From positions 434,001 through 498,000 of the forward strand of contig JAMPUU010000017.1 of the NCBI GenBank assembly GCA_030144965.1: a DNA stretch of 64,000 bases, read 5' to 3'. Made by a program: the position numbers and the translations under genes. This DNA comes from Nitrospira sp. BO4. Its GTDB lineage: Bacteria > Nitrospirota > Nitrospiria > Nitrospirales > Nitrospiraceae. The notes below the pieces were generated by a model, which was given only the letters and a program-made list of their open reading frames with translations, was not told where the DNA came from and ran no database searches. Shown here piece after piece: positions 8,771 through 15,678 of the stretch (within the stretch, counting starts at the first letter, position 1; each line of letters starts with the position of its first letter).

Positions 8771-9382
8771 TCAGTCAGAATAGTTCAGTCCTGCACCCCT
8801 ATTTTGAAAGGCTAATTTGCTTCTCATAGACGCGTCAAAAAGAACGCCCAACGAAGGACAGTCTCTCGCAGCAAGAGCCTGCTGTAGTTCATCCTGCGTG
8901 AGTTCGAGATCCTCAAGGACTTGTCCCGTTATCCATCCCGTGGAAAATCTTGTCTCTCTCTGGAGCTCCCATATCCCCAGCGATGTACATCCTCGTGGCT
9001 GGATGTGAAATGTGGTGGGGAGTGCTGCGTGCCATATCCCTATTAGGCTGTCGAAGCTGATACCTTTGACGCGATATGAGCCGGCCGGCAGCTTCAGCAC
9101 AAATGGGCCATCCGTAGGAAGATCGGCGACCACGACGTGTTTTCCCTTTGTTTCTTCCTCCAACGTCCATCTCATACCCTGCGGTGGCTGGATTCCTTCT
9201 GTCCGGCCGGTTCCGAACCACGTCAGTCGCGTGTGTCCGAACAACAATCCGTGGCTCCCATCCGTCGATACAGTGGCTGAATCCGATAAAGGCGCGACGA
9301 CCGTCGTGCAACCGGATGCGAGCCCGCCCAGAAAAAGAAAGCTGGCCAACATGAGACCATGACGAAAACTTCGGCTGTTCAT
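8771..9382 (-). CDS. Predicted lipoprotein, first of a tandem pair
   Basis: Function unknown. This 203-residue protein starts at the ATG at 9382 after an AAGGAGGGAG site. A short signal peptide ends in LASGC, with the lipobox cysteine at 25. The mature region shares with the downstream paralogue the phrases GLLFG-T/R-LT, FVLKLPAGSYRV, GIWHAALPTTFHI, CTSLGIWEL and WITGQV. Each paralogue has two more conserved cysteines (in CTSLG and CPSLG/CPTLV) that could form a disulfide. The genes are co-directional, separated by the hairpin at 8703-8729. Confidence 0.8.
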   Translation of the reverse strand: MNSRSFRHGLMLASFLFLGGLASGCTTVVAPLSDSATVSTDGSHGLLFGHTRLTWFGTGRTEGIQPPQGMRWTLEEETKGKHVVVADLPTDGPFVLKLPAGSYRVKGISFDSLIGIWHAALPTTFHIQPRGCTSLGIWELQRETRFSTGWITGQVLEDLELTQDELQQALAARDCPSLGVLFDASMRSKLAFQNRGAGLNYSD

Positions 9383-9528
9383 ACAACTCCCTCCTTATTT
9401 GACGCACGCGTGAAGATGGCTTTGAGGCGCTTCGCGTCGCATGCAGCAATCAGACTCAGCATTGCTTGGCGGCCCCACACGGGCCTCAAGCGGCATCTCT
9501 CTTGATGCAATGACGCCAAGAAGATTGG

Positions 9529-9825
9529 CTAGATAGCGGGAGGACGAAACACGGAGGTCAGCAAAATCGGAAGTTGAAGTATGTGACGGAATTCGGAAAG
9601 CAGGTGCAGGAGACTGGGTCTCACCGGCCTAGGCAACGACGGAAGAATAGAAGGATCTTCAGATACAGACTCCATTAAAGTGTCTGGAGAATCGAGCAGA
9701 CCCAGGAGCGTGACTGGCATTCCAAGCATCTGCGTGACTACACAGACACACAGAACTAAGACCAAACAGACCAATCCGGACCCAGCGTAAGCGGAATGAA
9801 ATGTATGTAAGGCTATCTGTCTCAT
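9529..9825 (-). CDS. Small membrane protein, paralogue of the gene at 10363-10668
   Basis: Function unknown. The protein has 98 residues from the ATG at 9825. A longer version from a TTG at 9900 would read through a strong hairpin and is less likely. One hydrophobic segment (LVCLVLVLCVCVVTQMLGMP) is followed by the conserved phrase MESVSEDPS, a proline-rich linker and a C-terminal LTSVFRPPA tail. The same architecture and phrases occur in the second copy two genes upstream. No ribosome-binding site is clear for the ATG, so the start is uncertain. Confidence 0.6.
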   Translation of the reverse strand: MRQIALHTFHSAYAGSGLVCLVLVLCVCVVTQMLGMPVTLLGLLDSPDTLMESVSEDPSILPSLPRPVRPSLLHLLSEFRHILQLPILLTSVFRPPAI

Positions 9826-9849
9826 TGGAACAATTTGCTGTCTATTCAG

Positions 9850-9890
9850 AGGAGATACGGAGGAAAAGGCGCTTCTCCCCCGTATCTCCT
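9850..9890 (-). promoter_or_regulatory. Long hairpin between a secreted-protein gene and a small membrane-protein gene
   Basis: AGGAGATACGG (9850-9860) pairs with CCGTATCTCCT (9880-9890); after one mismatch three more pairs follow (9862-9864 with 9876-9878). The loop is about ten bases. It begins only a few bases after the stop of the upstream gene (9897). There is no T-run after it on the minus strand, which points to an mRNA-stability or attenuation element rather than a standard terminator. Confidence 0.6.
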
Positions 9891-9896
9891 GAAAGG

Positions 9897-10211
9897 TCAA
9901 CGGTTCATCGGCGTCATGTAATCATGTGCAGAGCATTTGTCCATTTCTTTCGGAATTCCATCTAGCCCTGCCATGTGCCAATCCGGCCTCCTCTGATCGC
10001 CTGTTACCATTGAACCCGCTAGACAGGCCGATGATGAATCTGCTTCCTCGATCTCCACAATTCTCTGATCGCCTGACACCTCCATGACCACGCCGTTTTT
10101 ACCTTGGTCGGTCATGAGATCACCGTTCGCAAATGCGGTTGATGCGGCAAGCAACCCGATCGCCGCCGCGATGGACAACAATCCTTTTGTAGACATCGTA
10201 ATCAGTGTCAT
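9897..10211 (-). CDS. Small secreted protein of unknown function
   Basis: The protein has 104 residues from the ATG at 10211, which has an AAGGAAGG site seven bases upstream; the in-frame extension to 10256 is poorly supported. A Sec signal peptide (LLSIAAAIGLLAASTAFA) is followed by an acidic mature part of about 75 residues with two cysteines (CLAG and KCSAH) and a repeated GDQR motif. It sits between the two small membrane-protein paralogues. I do not recognise the family; a periplasmic or secreted location is the only firm prediction. Confidence 0.7.
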   Translation of the reverse strand: MTLITMSTKGLLSIAAAIGLLAASTAFANGDLMTDQGKNGVVMEVSGDQRIVEIEEADSSSACLAGSMVTGDQRRPDWHMAGLDGIPKEMDKCSAHDYMTPMNR

Positions 10212-10362
10212 GTTTCCCTTCCTTTCCAGAATTGAGCGCGTCGTAACACGCATCAACCGGGTCCGTTCAGAATGTTCCAGGAATCCGGCGCGCCACCTTC
10301 CGCACAGTCATCCTCAGCGATGAGGCGGCGAACAGGACGCGCGAAGTCAGTTCGAACGGGTG

Positions 10363-10668
10363 CTACGCTTGGGGAGGGTGAAAGACCGACGTCACAAAGA
10401 CAGGTAAATAGATCGAGGCTTGTACATCAGTATGTAGACTCCGTGCGTGTGCCGCTCTGGGTCTGGGCACCGTCGGCGGAAAAGAAAAATCTTCAGATAC
10501 GGACTCCAGAAATACGTCGGACGATGATGCCATCAGGCTGAATAACGTGACCGGCATCCCGAGCATCTGGGCCAACACACAGACACACAGAAAGAGGATC
10601 ACGCATGCCGAACCCATCATCCGATGCGCAGCTTTCATTGGATTCCCAGTATTCATAGCTTTGAACAT
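10363..10668 (-). CDS. Small membrane protein, paralogue of the gene at 9529-9825
   Basis: Function unknown. The protein has about 101 residues. It carries a hydrophobic segment with VLAQMLGMPVTLF, then FLESVSEDFS, PPTVPRP and a C-terminal VTSVFHPP tail, matching the other copy block for block. The start is the ATG at 10668 or the GTG just before it. A promoter-like pair at 10678-10706 would start transcription almost at the start codon, giving a leaderless message. The pair of paralogues around one secreted protein suggests a small envelope module. Confidence 0.6.
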   Translation of the reverse strand: MFKAMNTGNPMKAAHRMMGSACVILFLCVCVLAQMLGMPVTLFSLMASSSDVFLESVSEDFSFPPTVPRPRAAHARSLHTDVQASIYLPVFVTSVFHPPQA

Positions 10669-10677
10669 CACAATTTC

Positions 10678-10706
10678 ACTATACCGCGACTTCTAAAAGG
10701 ACGCAA
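10678..10706 (-). promoter_or_regulatory. Candidate promoter for the small membrane-protein gene at 10363
   Basis: On the minus strand TTGCGT (10701-10706) and TATAGT (10678-10683) are separated by exactly 17 bases. The -10 box matches five of six consensus bases. Transcription would begin a few bases before the start codon, leaving little or no leader. Confidence 0.45.
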
Positions 10707-10823
10707 GGTGACGGCATGACTTGCTATGCTCAATGCGATATACCGCGTATACCATTCTCCCAAGTTGTCTTTATCGGCCCACCAACAAAGAGAAGAGTGT
10801 CCCTGAATCTCTGGTGAAACAAT

Positions 10824-11171
10824 TCAGGTCATTCGTCGATCAGACCAAGCATAGGCCGCACCAAAACAGAGACCGGCCACCGCCGCCTGAATGAATGCGT
10901 CTTCCGCATGAATGGCAATAGACCACCAAAGAATGGCAGCGATGAGACCTGCCACTCCTCCGAGAAGAATCTTGCCGCCAGCAAGTCTGAGCCAATCCGT
11001 GAACACTACCCAAGTGGTCATATACACCGCCCCAGCGGCAATCGCGGCCCAAAGATGCATGAGGTCACGCTTGAAAAACCAAACTTGGATCGCTCCGGCG
11101 ATCGCGCCGAGAATGATGCCTGTGATCGCTCTTTTTACCAACACAGAATAGTGAAACGTGATGTCAGCCAA
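10824..11171 (-). CDS. Small integral membrane protein
   Basis: Function unknown. This 115-residue protein starts at a TTG at 11171 with a purine-rich GGGGACGGA stretch in front. It contains four hydrophobic helices (about 12-30, 38-55, 65-83 and 92-108) with small-residue GxxxG/GxxA motifs such as GIILGAIAGA. No catalytic motif is visible. It is transcribed in the same direction as the ketopantoate reductase-like gene, 65 bases downstream of it. Confidence 0.65.
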   Translation of the reverse strand: MADITFHYSVLVKRAITGIILGAIAGAIQVWFFKRDLMHLWAAIAAGAVYMTTWVVFTDWLRLAGGKILLGGVAGLIAAILWWSIAIHAEDAFIQAAVAGLCFGAAYAWSDRRMT

Positions 11172-11235
11172 TCCGTCCCCACTTTAAAACGTACAGGTCT
11201 GTGCGTCGGCAATCATGAAGATTCGCTTGCCGTCT

Positions 11236-12591
11236 TCAGTCAGGCTGTGTAGCCGGTGGGCAAGTTGTTTGCCTTGTGTCGCGCCCAGGTCCCTTGGTGA
11301 TTTCAATTCGGGCCACGCCTTTGACATTGGCGCAGAGATCGCCAAGCCCCGGTGTCACGAGCCGAAATGGGCCGCCCTTGGCTTCCGGTAAAGCTGCCCC
11401 ATCGAGTTCATACACCAACACCCCGTACTCCTTTGCCTGTTGTAGTGTGAGACAGGCCGAGTACTTCCCGTCCGCTGCATGAAACGCCACGTGATCTGCC
11501 CCGATGGACAAGGCCGGAATATCGAGCAGCCCGCTCAAACGGATCCCCCGACCCTTCATACCCGGCATGACCGTCGAAATATCCACGTGATGCTCAGCCG
11601 ATAATGAAGCCATCGTCGCATGATCGAAGGATAGCGGCTGCACAACAGCCCCATCGATGGTCACGATGCCGCTACCGGTCCGCTCCTTGTCGGTCATTGC
11701 CTGGATCATTGCCGTGAGGGCCTCATTCACAGGAACCGGAATGCCGAGCTTGCGCCCTTGCTCCACGATAAACCCGTTCAAATACTCAATCTCCGTCGGT
11801 CGCCCCGCTTTCCAATCGTCATACATGGAGGTATGGATGTCGCGAATTTCCTGTGATGCCTTCACGACCCGTTCGGCCATGTCCGAGGGCAGGGGCACTT
11901 TGAGCGTCGCCGCAACGGCCGCTACTTCTCCGACGATCTGCCGGATAACGCCCATCATCTCGGAATGGTCAAGCGCTTTGGCCACTCTGTCGTTCATCAG
12001 CACAGTCATGGGATTGAACACGCAATTCCAGCACATCTTCTCCCATTTGGCGCGCCGAATATCCTTCGACAATTGACAGGGAATGCCGGCTGACGCAAAG
12101 AGATCGCGGATTTTGAGAAGCCGACCGCTCTCATATCCCATCAGTTCGCCGATGGCCACCGCCCCTTTCTTATAGTGATCAATGACCCCAGGCGCAGAAA
12201 TCTTCGAATAGATATAGGCCACACCGCCGACGACGCCATCGCGATTGATTCGAGCAATGAGCCGGTCTTCGGTATCGACACCGTTCTGTAGGGTGAGAAT
12301 CACGGTGCGTTCCGTGAGCACAGGGGCAAGTTGTCCCATGACTTCATCAAGATCGTACGCTTTGACGCCGAGGATGATGAGGTCGGGACGTGGCAGCTCC
12401 CGCACATCCGCCGCCGCCGTCGGTCGGACCGTGAACGATCCGTTCGTGCTCCGAATCGTCAATCCGTTTTGGCGGACGGCTGCGAGCGTTTTTGGCCGCA
12501 GAAGGAATGCGACATCCGGATTGTTCTTGGCCAAGTGGGCTCCAAAGAACCCTCCCACGGACCCGGCTCCGACGATCAAGATCTGTTTCAT
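11236..12591 (-). CDS. Ketopantoate reductase-like enzyme with a C-terminal molybdopterin-oxidoreductase-like domain
   Basis: The protein has 451 residues, against about 300 for normal 2-dehydropantoate 2-reductase (PanE), which makes pantoate for CoA with NADPH. The first about 310 residues form a complete PanE/ApbA: the Rossmann motif GAGSVGGFFGAHLAK, the CVFNPMTVLMND region and the EIEYLNGFIV helix that carries substrate contacts. The extra C-terminal 120 residues (about 325-440) end in DGKYSACLTLQQAKE, GGPFRLVTPG and VKGVARIEI. These match the C-terminal part of sulfite oxidase-fold molybdopterin proteins. The part of that fold holding the metal-binding cysteine is missing. A GAGGA site precedes the ATG at 12591. 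Confidence 0.85.
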   Translation of the reverse strand: MKQILIVGAGSVGGFFGAHLAKNNPDVAFLLRPKTLAAVRQNGLTIRSTNGSFTVRPTAAADVRELPRPDLIILGVKAYDLDEVMGQLAPVLTERTVILTLQNGVDTEDRLIARINRDGVVGGVAYIYSKISAPGVIDHYKKGAVAIGELMGYESGRLLKIRDLFASAGIPCQLSKDIRRAKWEKMCWNCVFNPMTVLMNDRVAKALDHSEMMGVIRQIVGEVAAVAATLKVPLPSDMAERVVKASQEIRDIHTSMYDDWKAGRPTEIEYLNGFIVEQGRKLGIPVPVNEALTAMIQAMTDKERTGSGIVTIDGAVVQPLSFDHATMASLSAEHHVDISTVMPGMKGRGIRLSGLLDIPALSIGADHVAFHAADGKYSACLTLQQAKEYGVLVYELDGAALPEAKGGPFRLVTPGLGDLCANVKGVARIEITKGPGRDTRQTTCPPATQPD

Positions 12592-12689
12592 TGGCGATCC
12601 TCATTCCATTGCATATCAAGCGGGCGTACTATAGCATGCCGCTCCACAGCGACATAGTAACCTTATCCCTCCGTTTACAGATTACAGAC

Positions 12690-13424
12690 ATGTCTCGTGG
12701 ATCGAACCTCACACTCTTGAAGGAAAAGCTTTCCTCCGCCGGATCGATTACTGTGTTGACCGGCGCGGGTATTTCCGCTGATAGCGGTGTGCCGACCTTT
12801 CGCGGCACGGACGGCTTGTGGCGCAACTTTCGAGCCGAGGACCTCGCAACACCGGAAGCTTTTGAGCGTGATCCCCGACTCGTCTGGGAGTGGTACAACT
12901 GGCGACGCGAACTGATCGCCGCAAAACTGCCGAATGCGGCTCACAACGCTGTGGTTGAACTCGAGCGGCGCTGCGCGGACTTTTGGCTGATCACTCAGAA
13001 CGTGGATGGGTTGCATCGCGACGCAGGCTCACAGAAACTCACCGAGATTCATGGCAACATCTGGAAAGTTCGCTGCACTGATTGTGGCACGGTGGACAAC
13101 AACCGCGACGTGCCCATTGCCATCTTGCCTACGTGTCGGCGTTGCGGGTCGTTGCTCCGCCCACACATCGTCTGGTTCGGCGAATCCCTGCTTGCCGAGG
13201 ACATCAAGCACTGCTCTACGGTGCTCCGAAACTGCGATGTCCTGCTCGTCATTGGGACGTCGGGGGTCGTCTATCCAGCAGCGGGATTCGCATCGATCGC
13301 GAAACAGGCCGGCGCGTTCGTCGCCGAAATCAATCTCGATTCCACGCCACAATCAGCGCTGGTCGATCTGTCGCTGCAAGGCCGCGCAAAAGAGATCGTA
13401 CCGTTATTGCTCGAGCCGCTGTAA
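12690..13424 (+). CDS. NAD-dependent protein deacylase of the Sir2 family (class III, CobB-like)
   Basis: The protein has 244 residues. It shows TGAGISADSGVPTFRG (25-39), QNVDGLHRDAG (103-113), catalytic H121 in HGN, and a zinc ribbon C129-C132-C149-C152. The YNWR motif (Y69 and R72) matches the Tyr-x-x-Arg pair that lets SIRT5 and CobB remove succinyl or malonyl groups, so desuccinylation as well as deacetylation is plausible. The ATG at 12690 was chosen because it precedes the domain by about 20 residues and avoids the divergent ketopantoate reductase gene; no strong ribosome-binding site is seen. The 3' end overlaps the convergent HAD gene by about 20 bases. Confidence 0.9.
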   Translation: MSRGSNLTLLKEKLSSAGSITVLTGAGISADSGVPTFRGTDGLWRNFRAEDLATPEAFERDPRLVWEWYNWRRELIAAKLPNAAHNAVVELERRCADFWLITQNVDGLHRDAGSQKLTEIHGNIWKVRCTDCGTVDNNRDVPIAILPTCRRCGSLLRPHIVWFGESLLAEDIKHCSTVLRNCDVLLVIGTSGVVYPAAGFASIAKQAGAFVAEINLDSTPQSALVDLSLQGRAKEIVPLLLEPL

Positions 13425-14129
13425 GAGTGGAAATAATTCGTCCAGGCTCGCGATGGTCTGAACACCTGATTGCTCCTGCCTTCTTTCACGATCCAATAGG
13501 ACGGCATGAAGGCCTGCTTTTCGCGCACCCTCCACATCGTCTTTCAGACTGTCCCCGACATGCAGAGCTTCCTCGGGATCGACTGCGTGTTTCTCCAACG
13601 CGACATGAAAGATCCTAGGAGCCGGTTTTGCCGCATGAGTCAGGCTTGAGATCGTCACTGTGTCGAACGCCTCGGCAATCCCCAGTCCGCGCATCACGGC
13701 AAATAGACGCGAATCAAAATTCGAGATAATTCCGATCTCCAGATCCAGCGCTTTGAGCTTCGCCAGGGCTGAAGGTGTTTCCGGAAACAAGCACCAGGAT
13801 CGGTGATCTTCAAACGCGCGAAAGACCTGATCGAAGAACTCGTCGAAACGTTCGAACATCCCGACACGATAAAAGACGTTATGAACGACATCGAACCACC
13901 AAAGCCGTTCACTGTGCTTGATTTGCGCCGGGTCAGTGGCGGCGAATACCGGCGGTGGGGCTTCGCGGAATGCTCGGCGAAACGCCTGTGTGATCGCTGC
14001 CGGAGACTCTGCTTTCTGACGAAACCCAAATTGGACGGCATGTCGAAGATAGATCTCCGCGACAGACCCACGCACATGAAACAGTGTGTCGGCGGCATCA
14101 AAAAATACAACTCGTATCGAACGGCTCAC
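13404..14129 (-). CDS. HAD-superfamily hydrolase (HDHD3/REG-2-like)
   Basis: This 241-residue protein has nucleophile motif FFDAADT (D11), motif II in IGIISNFDSR (about 135-144), the lysine in KPAPRIF, and motif IV GDSLKDDVEGARKAG. The second aspartate of the usual DxD is alanine (A13). That is common in the HDHD3/REG-2-like branch but makes ordinary phosphatase activity uncertain. A helical cap of about 100 residues lies between motifs I and II. The substrate is unknown. The gene is divergent from the receiver-domain gene at 14272. Confidence 0.8.
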   Translation of the reverse strand: MSRSIRVVFFDAADTLFHVRGSVAEIYLRHAVQFGFRQKAESPAAITQAFRRAFREAPPPVFAATDPAQIKHSERLWWFDVVHNVFYRVGMFERFDEFFDQVFRAFEDHRSWCLFPETPSALAKLKALDLEIGIISNFDSRLFAVMRGLGIAEAFDTVTISSLTHAAKPAPRIFHVALEKHAVDPEEALHVGDSLKDDVEGARKAGLHAVLLDRERRQEQSGVQTIASLDELFPLLQRLEQ

Positions 14130-14210
14130 AGTCAGTCCACCATGATCTCAGCCAGCACCCTCTTTCGTCCTGAAATACATCGTGAATACAATTACATATC
14201 GAGCGTTTTC

Positions 14211-14239
14211 TTGACAAAGAATACCCCCCTTGCTAGCTT
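14211..14239 (+). promoter_or_regulatory. Sigma-70 type promoter for the receiver-domain gene
   Basis: A perfect TTGACA (14211-14216) is followed after 17 bases by TAGCTT (14234-14239). The start codon is 33 bases further on, with an AGGGGGA site in the leader. Confidence 0.6.
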
Positions 14240-14271
14240 CGAAGAAACTAAAAAAGTAGGGGGAATGTGTC

Positions 14272-15423
14272 ATGCCTTCGCCGATCTTCGTTGTCGACAG
14301 CAGCCCCGCGGTCAGACGAATGGTGGAACAGATTTCTGCCCCGGAAGGGTTTGAAGTCGTTGGGTTTCAGGACGGACCGGCTGCCCTCGAAGCGGCTCGG
14401 CGAAGCAGCCCTATACTTATCATCGCCGACTACCACCTCGACAACATGACCTTTTCGGGATTCTGCAAAGAGATCAATAAGCTCGACAATCTCACCGAAA
14501 CGTTCCTTGTGTCGTTGATTAACCCGGCGGATCGTCCTGACGAAAATCATCTCCGTACCTTAGGGGTCAAGGCATTTCTCAAGAAACCTTTTCAATCCGA
14601 AGACCTGCTGGAAGTCCTCAAATCTCTTCAGCAAAAACCGGTGGGTGCCTCTAACGGCAAAGGGCTCACACGGCGGGCCTGGCCGCCGACGTCAACCTCA
14701 ACCGACATCGATGATGAGGTCGCGAGCGACAACTTGACGGGTGACGACGGGCAGGAAGAACCTGTTCTGAACGAGCGGGCCGCCTCACCGCTGGCATCAA
14801 TGGCAGCACCGGCCTCCCATGCCGGGCCGGAAGACGCGATGAAGGGTTTCTTCGATCAGCTCGTGCAATCGATGACCAAACGGAGCGAGCAGACGCTTGC
14901 CGATCTGCTGCCCAAAATGATCGACGAGAAACTCGCAACCCATGTTCGGCCTATCGTACAGAGAGAGTTGCAGGCTCAGCTCGGAAACATTCTTTCTCAG
15001 GAATACCTCACGACGATTATTCAACCTCTCGTCTCTCAGGTATTGCCCTCGCTCATTAGAAAAGAACTTGCGGCCAGCGAACCGATCATTCGGCAAGCCG
15101 TCTCCGATGTGGCCAAACCTTCCATCGGAGAAAGTGTCGATCGGCTGGTTCGAGAAGGGGTCGAGTCGGGTGTCCGTCTTCACTTGCCCGCCGCTGTGCA
15201 GGAACAGATGGGAACGATCAATCAGCTCGTCAAGGATGAGCTACGACAGGCAGTGGAGAAACAGGTCCCATTGCTGGCCGACGACTTGGTGCGAGCCGCC
15301 GCCGACCAATCTGTCGAGCGGGCCGTTCAGCGAATCGTGCCTGACGTCGCCGAGCAGCACATCAAGGCGGAACTCAAGCGTCTGATCGATACCGAAGAAC
15401 CCTCACACCCGTCTAAGCGCTAG
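14272..15423 (+). CDS. Response regulator with a long repetitive amphipathic tail
   Basis: The 383-residue protein starts with a receiver domain (about 1-120). D9 in FVVDSS and phospho-acceptor D53 in IIADYH are present, with the conserved lysine in FLKKPF. A low-complexity linker (about 125-185) leads to a C-terminal region of about 185 residues. This region is made of repeated amphipathic helices of the type IVQREL, LIRKELA, LVREGVESG, LVKDELRQAV, IVPDVAEQHIKAEL. Comparable tails occur on receiver proteins of other deep-branching and deltaproteobacterial groups; their job is not established to my knowledge. There is no DNA-binding domain, so output is probably by protein contact or membrane association. 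Confidence 0.78.
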   Translation: MPSPIFVVDSSPAVRRMVEQISAPEGFEVVGFQDGPAALEAARRSSPILIIADYHLDNMTFSGFCKEINKLDNLTETFLVSLINPADRPDENHLRTLGVKAFLKKPFQSEDLLEVLKSLQQKPVGASNGKGLTRRAWPPTSTSTDIDDEVASDNLTGDDGQEEPVLNERAASPLASMAAPASHAGPEDAMKGFFDQLVQSMTKRSEQTLADLLPKMIDEKLATHVRPIVQRELQAQLGNILSQEYLTTIIQPLVSQVLPSLIRKELAASEPIIRQAVSDVAKPSIGESVDRLVREGVESGVRLHLPAAVQEQMGTINQLVKDELRQAVEKQVPLLADDLVRAAADQSVERAVQRIVPDVAEQHIKAELKRLIDTEEPSHPSKR

Positions 15424-15532
15424 CTTTCTTGCCCCGCTTTCCTCGCCGAGCTTTGGCCAGGGCTTTCATCCGCGTGACATTCTTCCGATGTTTCTTTCTT
15501 GTTTTTCGATCCTTCTCTCGACCTCGTGGCAT
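15413..15532 (-). CDS. Very small highly basic protein (39 aa)
   Basis: An ATG at 15532 follows a GGGAGG site at good spacing and opens a 39-residue frame ending at 15413. About half of the residues are lysine or arginine (for example REKDRKTRKKHRK and KARRGKRGKK). The composition resembles tiny ribosome-associated proteins such as bTHX/bS22, but I see no diagnostic match. Its end overlaps the end of the convergent receiver-domain gene by 11 bases. An RNA- or nucleoid-binding role is inference. Confidence 0.6.
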   Translation of the reverse strand: MPRGREKDRKTRKKHRKNVTRMKALAKARRGKRGKKASA

Positions 15533-15678
15533 GATCCTCCCTACGGATAGGTTAATACCAATTTGCGGGCGACTGTATAGCACATGCCTCACAAGGTCAC
15601 AAGCTGAGACTCACGCCATTTTCTGTGTGAGATAGACATGCTAAGATGCCGCGCTGACGTTTGGACTCCGATGGAACG

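Noticed and set aside
8676-8771. N-terminal extension of the second lipoprotein
   Set aside because: It would place the strong ribosome-binding site and hairpin inside the coding region and spoil the signal peptide.
12492-12689. 66-residue N-terminal extension of the sirtuin
   Set aside because: It overlaps the divergent ketopantoate reductase gene, and the sequence before the ATG at 12690 has no domain character.
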